A stretch of 64,000 nucleotides of DNA, from assembly GCF_000427685.1 (NCBI RefSeq), contig NZ_ATYM01000003.1, forward strand, positions 248,001-312,000. The letters are read 5' to 3'. A program made the position numbers and the translations under genes. This DNA comes from Haloplanus natans DSM 17983. GTDB lineage: Archaea; Halobacteriota; Halobacteria; Halobacteriales; Haloferacaceae. Numbering within the stretch: position 1 is the first letter of the stretch; every line of letters starts with the position of its first letter. Of the stretch, positions 18,828 through 26,884 are shown piece after piece. The notes beneath the pieces are model-generated. The model had not been told where the DNA came from, searched no databases, and worked only from the letters and a program-made list of their open reading frames with translations.

Positions 18828-18917
18828 AGGTCTCTATGGACTGATTCTGTTCCTCGCTGCTGGGCTGGAGTGGGCTGTTCTTGAGGAGGTCAAGGAATCG
18901 GCGATGAATGTGGATTC

Positions 18918-19562
18918 CTAACCGCTCTGGTTCGCCTGGTAGTAGTGGCAGGAATCGGTGAAGAAGCACTTGTCGCAGACCGGGACCTTCGGCTGGCAGA
19001 CCATGGCGGCGAAATCCAGGATCGCGAGATTGTACCTGCGAGCATCGTCCGCTGGAAGGACGGCGGCAGCGAATGACCAAGTATCTTCACCACGGTAATC
19101 GAACTCCTTGTCGAAGATCCGATTGTACACGCGGACCACGTTCGCGTCGACGATCGGTCGGGGCTCGTGATAAGCGAAGCACAGGGTAGCGTTCGCCGCA
19201 TACCGACCGACGTATGGAAGCTCCAAGAGGTCTTGGAAATCTTGGGGTACGCCAGAGTCCCGAAGTTCTTGGCCGATCTTGATCAGGGCGTTACTCCGCT
19301 GATTCTGGAATCCGAGCGAATAGATGATGTTCCCAAGACGGTCCCGGTCCGCTTCCGCGAGGTCGTTGAGAGAGGGATAGGTTGTGAGAAGTTCGATATA
19401 GATGGATTCAACCTTCTCAGCAGCTGTCTTCTGGAGAAGGATCTCTGCGACCAAGACCTCGTACGGGTCGGTCGTGTCCCGCCAAGGGAATGACCGCAGG
19501 TTGTCCTCCGCCCAGTTAAGCAGGTCTGCACGGAAGTGTTCGACCGTTTGTCTGTGCTTCAC
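18918..19562 (-). CDS. HhH-GPD DNA glycosylase, MutY/MIG type
   Basis: 214 residues from a GTG. E40 in VAEILLQKT corresponds to the MutY catalytic Glu. The HhH is LPYVGRYAANATLCF with Tyr121 where endonuclease III has Lys; D139 in PIVDANVVRV is the catalytic Asp. A 4Fe-4S motif C-x6-C-x2-C-x5-C occupies 189-205. The 8-oxoG-recognising C-terminal domain of bacterial MutY is absent. VDANVVRVYNR and ILLQKT resemble archaeal T/G mismatch glycosylase MIG, so substrate could be A or T opposite G. Convergent with the preceding gene. Confidence 0.85.
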   Translation of the reverse strand: MKHRQTVEHFRADLLNWAEDNLRSFPWRDTTDPYEVLVAEILLQKTAAEKVESIYIELLTTYPSLNDLAEADRDRLGNIIYSLGFQNQRSNALIKIGQELRDSGVPQDFQDLLELPYVGRYAANATLCFAYHEPRPIVDANVVRVYNRIFDKEFDYRGEDTWSFAAAVLPADDARRYNLAILDFAAMVCQPKVPVCDKCFFTDSCHYYQANQSG

Positions 19563-19662
19563 TGCTGTTTTATTGGTGGCTGGAGTAAATGAAAGTTCTC
19601 TATCAGGTGCCTCGGTACGTCAAATCCCGCATTCAATCGTTCAGATGTATTTCCGGAAGTAG

Positions 19663-20124
19663 GTATTTCCGAGAGGAGGAATTGAGGCCGTCCAGCAGGA
19701 CTTCCTCAACCGACTTGATACCACGCGGTCCGCGGTACTTAGATGTCTCGAACGAGCAATCGAGGAACGGCAGTCGGGTACTGTTGCAGTGGAGCGACTC
19801 GTCGAACGGAATCGCGTCTCCAAGCCATTGGAAGGCTATACGCAGAATACGCTGAACGTGGCGGTATTGAAACGGGCTTGCGATCAAGACCTCGCTGTCC
19901 ACCCCGGACAGGACATCAAGTACGTAGTGGTCGACGACGAGAAAACCTTGCGAGAACGGGTCGCGTTGACCCACGAAGAGATCAAGTCGTACGATCGCTC
20001 GTACTACGAGACACAACTGATCCGAACTGTCGAAAGCATACTCCCGCAATTTGTCTGGGATCGGAACGATATCCGACGAGAACTCAACGGAACACGTGTC
20101 GTCGGTATCATGGACTGGATCTGA
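19663..20124 (+). pseudogene. C-terminal fragment of a family-B DNA polymerase
   Basis: About 150 codons open from just after a TAG at 19660, without a native start: GGIEAVQQDFLNRLDTTRSA, RVSKPLEGYTQNTLNVAVLK and SYDRSYYETQLIRTVESILP are typical of the thumb and C-terminus of haloarchaeal PolB. The polymerase palm and exonuclease parts are missing. The minus-strand frame here is a shadow. It lies at the edge of the origin-like repeat cluster, so it may be the leftover of a replicon-encoded polymerase. Confidence 0.75.
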
Positions 20125-20134
20125 CGAACCCCCT

Positions 20135-20765
20135 CCCCCCTTTTTCGAGTTGTAAACTCGTGATGCCGGAGAGGGGGTGAACAGCAAGAGGGACTGCAAA
20201 ACAGCCGATTATGGCAGATATACGCGATAGAGAGGCTGAGTGTTTCATCTTCTAACTTGTAACTAGAAATGCGAAAGTTTATATTGTACATTACCTTACC
20301 AAAACTGCACTAGAGATAAAGAAAACAAATCGTCTAGCTGGAGCTAGACGATTGAGATATCTGGAGCAGATGACCTCTTCATCTCGTCCGTGATTCTGAT
20401 CCCGTGTAATATCACGTCTCATCGCCTCTACGCCAACTTCTGTTAACTCAACGCTCGTTATATGGCGTCTGGTGTGGCCTATTCCCATCGGCTTACAACT
20501 CGAAAAAGGGGGGAGAGGGTACAACATTCGAGATCACCAAATCAGCTTCATCAGCTACCATATCTGGAACCTGGTATTACTCTCATTCGTGAACGGGTCC
20601 TACGAGCGTCGTTCTTTCGCTACTATTCTGGTGCTTACTACTCGAAAACGGGGAGTGTGAGTAAGACCGTATCACCCAGAGCATCATTCACATAATTCAG
20701 ATTATGTGGATTTTGCTTCGAGACTCACTTCGACTCGCTCCTCCTTACAACACGAAAATGGGGTA
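20135..20765. repeat. Origin-recognition-box-like repeats, left group (4 copies)
   Basis: 21-bp units close to TTACAACTCGAAAACGGGGG plus G at 20135-20155 (minus), 20493-20513, 20635-20655 and 20745-20765 (plus). The core CGAAAA followed by a G-run matches the archaeal ORB pattern bound by Orc1/Cdc6. Between the first two copies is an AT-rich stretch (about 20220-20330) suited to be the unwinding element. No gene is convincing in 20125-20810. Confidence 0.75.
20328..20353. repeat. 12-bp perfect palindrome in the AT-rich origin segment
   Basis: AATCGTCTAGCT, GG, AGCTAGACGATT. It lies between ORB-like copies one and two, next to the AT-rich stretch. It could be a regulator site or a cruciform tied to initiation. 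Confidence 0.55.
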
Positions 20766-20810
20766 GGTGGGTGAGAGCATCGAATCAGGTGTGTTACGTG
20801 AGTGCGAGGA

Positions 20811-21247
20811 GAAAGCCCCGCCCTTCGGGGCGGGGATGAATCCGACACGCTCATGCCACTCGCTCTCGTACAGTGGCCTACCGGAGTTCCCTCGCCGGGA
20901 CACACCGGCTTCGCCGGTACAGACGCTTTGCGTCCACGTCCCACGGGGTAACAAATCCGACACCAGTCCACGGCGTAACACCTCAGGTGACGCGAACCGT
21001 GGTACCCAGTCGGCTGAATACCCGATCGTGGAGGGGCGAACGGTATTCGCCCCGTCGAAGCGTCCGGCACGTCCGGGTGGGAAGGCCGCTTTGACACGGC
21101 TAAACGCACTGCAAAGCACGCCCTTGGTAATAACTGGGCGGCGACCCCCGACGTGGGACGCGAAAGCGTACTTCGCCACCGAGGAAACGTGCAACCTCGA
21201 ACTCCCCTTCGGGGAATCCTCGCCCTTCAGGGCGGGGAGGATGTCAA
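20811..21247 (+). mobile_element. TnpB-less IS1341-type element or relic
   Basis: About 437 bp bounded by GC hairpins: CCCCGCCC/GGGCGGGG at 20818-20840 and CCCTTCAGGGCGGGG before GGATGTCA at 21246. The right end matches those at 13090 and 31877. The plus-strand reading near the right end (KAYFATEETCNLELPFGESS) looks like the tail of a haloarchaeal TnpB, but no nuclease domain remains. Its right edge joins directly to a decapitated orc1/cdc6. Confidence 0.65.
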
Positions 21248-21883
21248 GATGCGAACCAACTCCGTAGTATTCTCCACAACCGGCAGGACGCCTTCAAACC
21301 AGACTCACTTGCCGATGACGTCGTTCCGCTTGTTGCTGCGTTCGGATCCCAAACGCACGGGGATGCGCGGAAAGCGATTGACCTCCTCAGATGGGCTGGC
21401 GAATTAGCTGAGCGGCATGGAGCTGACACCGTCACCGAGTCTGATGTCCGTGAAGCTCAAGAGAAATACACCGAAAACCGCAAACTCCGCCATATCAGCG
21501 GTATTTCGACTCAAAAGAAACTCTCCATCTACGCCGTGGCGGCGACGGCCAACTACGCAAGAGAACATCCTGAGTGGATCCCTGCTGGACCTGCGTTCAA
21601 GACGTACCAATTTATTGCTGATACGATGGACGCAGACCAGTACAGTCGCGAGACGTTCGTAAATCACGTCACCGAGCAGAGTACATACGGTGTGTTGGAC
21701 TTCGAGCGTCGAGGCAAGGGGCGAGGCAGAGGAGTACATATGTATTTCTCTCTCTCCGAGGATCCGGAAACGATCATGGAGACGATCCGTGAGGATTCCC
21801 GGTTCGAAGATCTAGCTCACGAAGAGGCGACTATCAGCGCGGTTGTCCGCGAACGGCTGAAGCAGTTCCGGAGTAAGAACTAA
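21248..21883 (+). pseudogene. Orc1/Cdc6 replication initiator, AAA+ core missing
   Basis: 211 codons without a native start. The AAA+ lid region is DANQLRSILHNRQDAF ... GDARKAIDLLRWAGELAERH ... VTESDVREAQEK. The winged-helix DNA-binding domain follows from ISTQKKLSIYAVAATANYAR through QYSRETFVNHVTEQSTYGVL to the end. Walker A and B are absent, and they are not found elsewhere in the interval, so a deletion went with the insertion rather than simple interruption. An internal ATG at 21536 could still yield a DNA-binding-domain-only protein. Confidence 0.85.
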
Positions 21884-21906
21884 TCTCGCCCGTATTCTCC
21901 CCGCAC

Positions 21907-22097
21907 TTACTTCTCGAAAACGGGGGGTGTTCGTATCCCGCGCGATGCGTTACAACTCGAAAATGGGGGTGTCAGTCGTCGGGATTTCTCGTTACTACTC
22001 GAAAACGGGGGGTGGGTGAGCCAAGTGATTCGACGTGCCGGGCTATCTGCTGTCCTATCTCCTTTCCCTCTCCCATTTACAACTCGAAAACGGGGGG
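21907..22097 (+). repeat. Origin-recognition-box-like repeats, right group (4 copies)
   Basis: Copies at 21907-21927, 21950-21970, 21992-22012 and 22077-22097, all in plus orientation, spaced 43, 42 and 85 bp: the third gap is twice the others. Each reads TTAC(A/T)(A/T)CTCGAAAA(C/T)GGGGG. They begin 24 bases after the orc1 remnant stop. Confidence 0.75.
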
Positions 22098-22188
22098 GTT
22101 CCTACGAGTTCTTTGCCGTCGATATCATCGATCATGGGGAGACCGTGGGGGAAACGACGGTAACACGGGGAGGGGGGCTGAGTGGGGT

Positions 22189-22512
22189 TTACTCGTCCGG
22201 ACTGACCGGTCCTTTGTACTTTGACGTCACTTTATCCCCCTCCCTCCACTGCCAGTAGTAGTAGCGGTTGTCGTTGATCTCCTTGATCGTGATCGTTGCC
22301 TTCGACGGGACGTCGTCCGGGAGGTCGTCGGGCCGCTCGTCGATCTCGTCGTCCTCCGACTCCTCCTCGAGGCGGGCCTCGCGAGCTTTGTGCTCGGCCA
22401 GTTCCTCGGCGTAGCGGGCAACGTGCTGGAGCTGGTCTGGGGAGTATCCGTTGAGCGTATCGACAATGTCTGTCGGGAGTTCCGCCGGCGGCGTCGGTAG
22501 CTCGTAGGACAT
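22189..22512 (-). CDS. Small acidic conserved-looking protein
   Basis: 107 residues from MSYELPTPPAELPTDIVDTL. The N-terminal helix pair (NGYSPDQLQHVARYAEELAE) leads to an acidic linker of E and D, then a basic, aromatic C-terminus (KEINDNRYYYWQWREGDKVT). This last motif suggests nucleic-acid or protein binding of a small beta-sheet. No family named. The start is 17 bp from the first copy of the shared 41-bp dyad, so its expression is probably controlled there. Confidence 0.65.
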   Translation of the reverse strand: MSYELPTPPAELPTDIVDTLNGYSPDQLQHVARYAEELAEHKAREARLEEESEDDEIDERPDDLPDDVPSKATITIKEINDNRYYYWQWREGDKVTSKYKGPVSPDE

Positions 22513-22528
22513 CAGCGGTCGCCTCGTG

Positions 22529-22569
22529 TTAACCAACAAAGTGCGTATCGGCATAGATTTGTTGGTTAA
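22529..22569. promoter_or_regulatory. Shared 41-bp dyad, copy a
   Basis: TTAACCAACAAA and TTTGTTGGTTAA arms; counting 10-bp arms the spacer is 21 bp, as in copies b, c and e. It sits immediately upstream of the ATG at 22512. Confidence 0.75.
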
Positions 22570-22635
22570 TCAGGTATCGGCTCGTCACGGGCTGAAGAGT
22601 ATGAATAGCAAACTATTCGGGAATAGAACGTTCCA

Positions 22636-23049
22636 TTAGATGTGGTTGGGACGAAGCGCATTCTCGTATTTGACCATCTTCTCGGGTTTATCGCCGATGG
22701 TGTCGTAGATCTGCTGGAGCGACTCTTCAGCGGCGAGCAGGTTGTGGTCGTTGAGGAACTCCCGACCCTCTTCGGTGAGACCGTAGAACTTCCAGGGGTA
22801 GCCCTGTCGGCGCTGGTCGTCGTCTAGGGCGACCTCCTTCACGATGCCCTCGTCGATCAGCTTCTGGATGTGCTTGTAGACAGTGGCGTCACTCACGCTG
22901 GGGTTGAGCTCCTCGAGTTCGTACATCGAGGGGAGCTGCTCGGGGTGCTGGAGGATGTTGTTGATCAGCGCGAACCGCGTTTGCTGAGTGACGAAATGGA
23001 TGAGTTCCCGTGGTGCCGTGTTCTCACCGTTCCCAAGGCTATCGTCCAT
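22636..23049 (-). CDS. Winged-helix transcriptional regulator
   Basis: 137 residues from the ATG at 23049 (MDDSLGNGENTAPRELIHFV). The winged helix is RFALINNILQHPEQLPSMYE, LNPSVSDATVYKHIQKLIDE and GIVKEVALDDDQRRQGYPWK, followed by the effector-end helix FYGLTEEGREFLNDHN. A TTG farther upstream is not needed. A perfect 26-bp palindrome lies 28-53 bp upstream, a likely operator for autoregulation. A candidate for the regulator of the neighbouring accessory genes, though its own operator differs from the 41-bp dyad. Confidence 0.8.
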   Translation of the reverse strand: MDDSLGNGENTAPRELIHFVTQQTRFALINNILQHPEQLPSMYELEELNPSVSDATVYKHIQKLIDEGIVKEVALDDDQRRQGYPWKFYGLTEEGREFLNDHNLLAAEESLQQIYDTIGDKPEKMVKYENALRPNHI

Positions 23050-23076
23050 ATCCGGGTGTTCAACCGAGCACGTCAA

Positions 23077-23102
23077 AGTAGTTTACTCCAGAGTAAACTA
23101 CT
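23077..23102. promoter_or_regulatory. 26-bp palindrome upstream of the winged-helix gene
   Basis: AGTAGTTTACTC, CA, GAGTAAACTACT: 12-bp perfect arms. Position and symmetry fit a dimeric winged-helix repressor binding site covering the promoter. Confidence 0.7.
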
Positions 23103-23133
23103 GTGCAGAAGCGACTGAGGAGCAAGATAGGAC

Positions 23134-23952
23134 CTACGCCTGTGGTGGAAGCTGACCATCTGGACGTGGAACCTGCCCCTGTTTGATTTCGTGGTCGACG
23201 CGACGCATATGTTTACAGCCACCGTCTGGAGCGCGCTGCTGCCAATCGGGACAGGTACAGGATTGCCCGATGATATCGACTTCGTATCGATTTCCGGACG
23301 CCGCTTCGACTTCGTATCGACCACCCTTGGCGAGTAGGGAGACGGTCATCGCTTCCTCGACAGCGCGTTTCGTTCGTGGCTCGAGATCCTCAGCCGAGGT
23401 GGAGCCGTCCGATACGAGCATTCGGTCGCGAACGTCTCCCGCCTGTCCGCCGTCTGGAGCGACAGCGCCGCCCGTCTCCTGAATCCGGCTTTCCAAGAGT
23501 GCTTCCGCAAGGTTCCCCTCCGGCCAGAGAAAGTGGACTTCTCGTCGCTCTCGATGATCGTAGGAGCCACAGGCAGCGGCACTCCCTTCCCAGACTCGCC
23601 AGGCCCCCAGCGCGGCCATCACGGTGAGGATGACCCGGGGAACTGTTGTCCGTTCCTCAGGGTAGAACACTCGAAACCGCGTACAGTCGTCCTGTGGCGG
23701 TACTGTGTCCCACCACTCGACGTCGGACCCCCAGCTGTCGTACATCGCTTGATCCTGGCCGTATCCGACCGTCACGCTATCGACCTGCGGGACCTCCTCG
23801 GGGATCGAGTTGGCATCGCCTTCGAGGAGTCGGAGTACCGCGTACCGGAGATACTCGTGTGCAGGGGAGTTCGTGGTTTGGGCGACCTGGTCGTACTGCT
23901 CTGCGACTCGCTCCGCTTCCGTTAGAACGGCTCTGAGATGTCGCTCTGTCAT
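23134..23952 (-). CDS. SWIM zinc-finger protein
   Basis: 272 residues from MTERHLRAVLTEAERVAEQY. The C-terminal SWIM motif C-x-C-x(n)-C-x-H is seen as SCTCPDWQQRAPDGGCKHMR near residues 235-255, preceded by GRYEVEAASGNRYEVDIIG, the usual beta-hairpin. The N-terminal half is unrecognised and contains YGQDQAMYDSWGSDVEWWDT. SWIM domains bind DNA or proteins and occur in mobile-element and repair proteins. Preceded by a T-tract/hairpin leader and dyad copy b. Confidence 0.75.
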   Translation of the reverse strand: MTERHLRAVLTEAERVAEQYDQVAQTTNSPAHEYLRYAVLRLLEGDANSIPEEVPQVDSVTVGYGQDQAMYDSWGSDVEWWDTVPPQDDCTRFRVFYPEERTTVPRVILTVMAALGAWRVWEGSAAACGSYDHRERREVHFLWPEGNLAEALLESRIQETGGAVAPDGGQAGDVRDRMLVSDGSTSAEDLEPRTKRAVEEAMTVSLLAKGGRYEVEAASGNRYEVDIIGQSCTCPDWQQRAPDGGCKHMRRVDHEIKQGQVPRPDGQLPPQA

Positions 23953-23974
23953 GATTCGGTGAGGCTGGAATGCG

Positions 23975-24003
23975 CCTCCGCCCCTCGGCGGGCGCTCAAA
24001 AAC
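23975..24003 (-). promoter_or_regulatory. T-tract plus GC-hairpin leader (SWIM gene)
   Basis: Read on the minus strand: GTTTTTGAGCGCCC, GCCGAG, then GGGGCGGAGGCGC. The T5 tract lies 46-50 bp before the ATG, directly after the inner arm of dyad b. Confidence 0.6.
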
Positions 24004-24044
24004 GTAACCAACGCACCAGCCAGAGATCCCGAATTGTTGGTTAA
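24004..24044. promoter_or_regulatory. Shared 41-bp dyad, copy b
   Basis: GTAACCAACG, 21 bases, TGTTGGTTAA. One arm carries two mismatches. Between the AbiE toxin stop and the SWIM gene leader. Confidence 0.7.
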
Positions 24045-24101
24045 TCACCAGAGCTCCAGATGCGACTCCCATCGGGTATCAACACCGACATCGGCCGTTG
24101 T

Positions 24102-24905
24102 CTACGACGAACCCTGTTGGGCGATCGCCGTATCCAATCGATTCCAGACCATTTCGAACGCCGGCGGATCACCGGTCAGGTCCGGCAGCGTGGTCTCCCA
24201 CTGGTGGCGGATCGTCTCTTGTTGCTCGTCCGGGAGTCCGTCGTTCAGATCAACGGTGAGCCCATCGTGTTTGCACTTCGCGTCGAAGGCGGGCCCCACG
24301 TTGGCAAAGTTGATTGCGACCGAATCGGTCTCGAGCAGCTGATAGAGGTCGTAGTAGTCGCGAGCGGCCCCGCGCTGGTAGATCGCTCGGAGCTTTTCGG
24401 CGAAGATCTCCTCGACGCTGTACGCCTGGAGGTCGAATTCGGGCACGTCTTCGTACGCGTGCGTGTGCTGAACAGGGTCGAAGGCGACGTGCTCGTCGAC
24501 CATCACGTCGATGCTGGTCGTGTTGGGGTGGTTGAGGACGGCGCGGTACTGAATGCTGACGTCGACGTAGTGGGTCGGGTAGTGGTCCTGCTGGGATTCG
24601 TGATGCTCTCGAATCTCGAATTCGATGCCAGAGCGGTCGGCAATCGTATCGAGGACCGTTCGGAGCTCCTGTTTGGACCCCTGGTACTCCCCTTCGACGC
24701 CAAAATCGAGGTCCTCCGAGAATCGCCACGATTGCGGGAAATACAGCTTGGACAGCGCGGTCCCGCCTTTGAACAGGAGGTTGTCGCCGTAGCCGCTCGT
24801 GAAGATGCCCCAGAGGAGCCACGAATTGACGTAGTTCTTCTCGGCGTACCCTTGCCGAACGCCCAGTTCGCGAGCGAGAATACGGAGCCGGTCCTGACTG
24901 ATCAT
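24102..24905 (-). CDS. abiEii: AbiEii/AbiGii-type nucleotidyltransferase toxin
   Basis: 267 residues from the ATG at 24905. Nucleotidyltransferase motifs: GGTALSK at 47-53, SEDLDFG at 63-69, and EIFAEKLRAIYQRGAARDYYDLYQLL later, the family's C-terminal signature. Members add nucleotides to tRNA acceptor ends and arrest growth; in phage-infected cells this gives abortive infection. It starts five bases after the antitoxin stop, the normal AbiE operon order. Confidence 0.88.
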   Translation of the reverse strand: MISQDRLRILARELGVRQGYAEKNYVNSWLLWGIFTSGYGDNLLFKGGTALSKLYFPQSWRFSEDLDFGVEGEYQGSKQELRTVLDTIADRSGIEFEIREHHESQQDHYPTHYVDVSIQYRAVLNHPNTTSIDVMVDEHVAFDPVQHTHAYEDVPEFDLQAYSVEEIFAEKLRAIYQRGAARDYYDLYQLLETDSVAINFANVGPAFDAKCKHDGLTVDLNDGLPDEQQETIRHQWETTLPDLTGDPPAFEMVWNRLDTAIAQQGSS

Positions 24906-24910
24906 CGCGA

Positions 24911-25741
24911 TCAGGACTCCGTTGGCTCCAGCGTGGCTGGCTCGACGTTGATCCGGAGGCGATACGTGCTGTCGGTCGATCCGGTGTCGGGCCGCGTCGG
25001 GTCTAGTGGGGAATAGCCACTCGTGAACGACGCGACGAGTTCCTCGCGGGCGGGGAGGTCGATGCCGAGCTGGTCGGCGAGGTAGACGATTCGCTTGGTC
25101 GCAGCGCCGTTGTCGAGGCGTTCGAGGTACTCGCCGACCGTGTCCCAGTCGCAACCCCGTTCGTCGGCAGTACGCATCGCGGTTGCGAGTTCCCGAAGGC
25201 CACCGCTGAACTCGGGGTGGTCCGCACAGTCGACCAGCGTCTTCTCCAGGTCGCTGACCTGCACGGTCGTGCCCTCGATCGATGTCGGCTCAACGCCGAA
25301 GAATTTCCGCTCGGTGACCGTCGTGACGCGGTACGGGACGCCGTGGATCTCTCGGCTTTGCGCTCGGGTCGGCGTGACGACGTACACCGTCCGGGGGACC
25401 TGTTCGGTCAGTCCGTGGTGGCTGAGAGCGCTGTAGTAGCCGATGTACATCGGCTCGGCGACGTGGGCGGCGATGAGGTACTCGTGGGTCGTGTACATGC
25501 CTTCCTCGCCGGCAGTGAGTGGAACGATGAGATACGTGCCCGGGAAGAGCCGGTCGAGCCAGCCCTTCTCGGTGAGCCGGGAGGCAATCTCGCGGGCGGT
25601 GTTTGGGGAAACCTCCAGCGTCGTCTCGATGTCGTCGACGGAGATGATCTGGTGACCCGCGCCAGCGAGTCGTGCAAGGAGTCGACTTTCTCGAGTCGAG
25701 AGCCCCTGGCGTATATTTTCCGTTTGTTCTATGGTACTCAT
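24911..25741 (-). CDS. abiEi: AbiEi-type antitoxin/repressor
   Basis: 276 residues from MSTIEQTENIRQGL (ATG 25741). The N-terminal winged helix (SRLLARLAGAGHQIISVDDI, SPNTAREIASRLTEKGWLDR) is followed by the AbiEi core PGTYLIVPL, EYLIAAHVAEPMYIGYYSAL and HHGLTEQVPRTVYVV, with VQVSDLEKTLVDCADHPEFS near 180. Such proteins neutralise AbiEii and repress their own operon through inverted repeats. Dyad copy c lies 80 bp upstream, but it also occurs at other operons. Confidence 0.85.
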   Translation of the reverse strand: MSTIEQTENIRQGLSTRESRLLARLAGAGHQIISVDDIETTLEVSPNTAREIASRLTEKGWLDRLFPGTYLIVPLTAGEEGMYTTHEYLIAAHVAEPMYIGYYSALSHHGLTEQVPRTVYVVTPTRAQSREIHGVPYRVTTVTERKFFGVEPTSIEGTTVQVSDLEKTLVDCADHPEFSGGLRELATAMRTADERGCDWDTVGEYLERLDNGAATKRIVYLADQLGIDLPAREELVASFTSGYSPLDPTRPDTGSTDSTYRLRINVEPATLEPTES

Positions 25742-25820
25742 GCCTGCGTTTCTTACATGGAGTATAAACACGGGCTTGCTTTAGCCTTGTGACTGCCGCG
25801 GGCGGCGGAGACGAGTAGAC

Positions 25821-25861
25821 TTAACCAACAGAATCGGGGTGTGGAACCGTGCGTTGGTTAA
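25821..25861. promoter_or_regulatory. Shared 41-bp dyad, copy c
   Basis: TTAACCAACA, 21 bases, CGTTGGTTAA. In the abiE promoter region, ending five bases before the stop codon of the upstream gene. Confidence 0.75.
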
Positions 25862-25865
25862 GTAT

Positions 25866-26798
25866 TCAGACGCCGTCTTCGAGCACGTCGATGAGCGCTT
25901 CTGCTGTGGAACTGATCCGGTCGAGACGGTCGCGAACGATCTCGGGATCGTCCGACTCCCACGCGGCCAAGTAGAACGCCGACCCGCTGGTATCTAACCC
26001 ACAGTACCGCCCGACCACGTACGCGACCGCCTCGGCTTCGACTTCGCGTTTCGACCGCTCGGTGTCGTCGTCGACGTCGAAGTGAAGCAGGGCGTGAGCG
26101 TACTCGTGGATCAACGTCCGCGCAAGGTCGGCATCGTTCTCCCGATCACGCACCTCGACTCGCGGTTGCATATTGACGAGGCTTAGCTGCTCGCAGATGC
26201 CCTTTGCCTCGCCGTGGGTCCACTCCGCTTCCGGGACGATCCGAACCGTCACGCCAAGTTCGTTGGCGGCTCCAGTCAGCCGACCGACGAGGTCGCCGGC
26301 GTCGCCAGTGGCTTCCGTATCGAGATCAGGAAGTGGTTCGCCTTCGGTCTGAGAGACGTCGAACACCGGCGCAGGCTTGAACCCGACCAGCCCCTCGGAC
26401 CACTCTTCGGGCGGTGTCTCGTCGTACTCACAGTCGGTGTCCTCGTGGTAGCTTGGCGAGTTTTCGCACTCTGGACATTGCTTGGTGATGATCGGCGCCC
26501 AGATCCAGATGGCCGACTCCCCCTCCTGGACGTGCCGGTCGAACTCCTCCTGCCACGTCCGGTAGCCGGCGACCGTTGTCGCGTCGGGGTACTGCCGCTT
26601 GATCAGCAGCGTGTTCCGGTAGGAGTAGTCGTGGAAGCGGCTCTGAACGTCCAGCCACTCCTGGAACTCGGCGCTGGCCTGTGCGTCGTCGACGCCGGCG
26701 ACGAGGTCGTCGATCCACTGTTCGATGGTACTGTTCATCTCGTCGGATCGCGTGTCGGTCTGGTCGAAGGAGACCGACGAGTCTCTGGTCGTGGACAT
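25866..26798 (-). CDS. ArdC-like antirestriction protein with zinc protease motif
   Basis: 310 residues from MSTTRDSSVSF (ATG 26798). The N-terminal ArdC ssDNA-binding-like region is QEWLDVQSRFHDYSYRNTLL ... ATTVAGYRTWQEEF (residues 46-86). A cysteine-containing insert follows (CPEC at 108-111, C123). The C-terminal ImmA/IrrE-like metalloprotease has HEYAHALLHF at 231-240 and a downstream Glu in KREVEAEAVAYVVGRYCG. Related plasmid proteins protect incoming DNA against restriction. Preceded by a degenerate hairpin leader. Confidence 0.8.
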   Translation of the reverse strand: MSTTRDSSVSFDQTDTRSDEMNSTIEQWIDDLVAGVDDAQASAEFQEWLDVQSRFHDYSYRNTLLIKRQYPDATTVAGYRTWQEEFDRHVQEGESAIWIWAPIITKQCPECENSPSYHEDTDCEYDETPPEEWSEGLVGFKPAPVFDVSQTEGEPLPDLDTEATGDAGDLVGRLTGAANELGVTVRIVPEAEWTHGEAKGICEQLSLVNMQPRVEVRDRENDADLARTLIHEYAHALLHFDVDDDTERSKREVEAEAVAYVVGRYCGLDTSGSAFYLAAWESDDPEIVRDRLDRISSTAEALIDVLEDGV

Positions 26799-26845
26799 AG
26801 TGGTCACTGAATCGGTTGAACGCGATTTCGCCAGTTCAGAACGCG

Positions 26846-26872
26846 CCGCACCCCTCAGGGGGGATGAACAAC
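26846..26872 (-). promoter_or_regulatory. Hairpin leader (ArdC-like gene), T-tract degenerate
   Basis: Minus strand contains CCCCCCTGAGGGGTGCGG, very close to the hairpin before the DUF6166-like gene at 51592. The T-tract is reduced (GTTGTTCATC). Confidence 0.5.
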
Positions 26873-26884
26873 CCTCGAGGAACG

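Noticed and set aside
19633-20199. 188-residue minus-strand protein
   Set aside because: It is antisense to a clear DNA polymerase B C-terminus; composition is that of a shadow frame.
20767-21267. 166-residue protein over the TnpB-less element
   Set aside because: It reads through GC hairpins and only its tail resembles TnpB; no start context.
21907-22097. CRISPR-like direct repeats
   Set aside because: 21-bp units at 42, 43 and 85 bp intervals beside an orc1 remnant and with an ORB-type core; no cas genes.
24250-24822. Arg-rich minus-strand protein
   Set aside because: Shadow frame of the AbiEii gene; the other frame carries all catalytic motifs.
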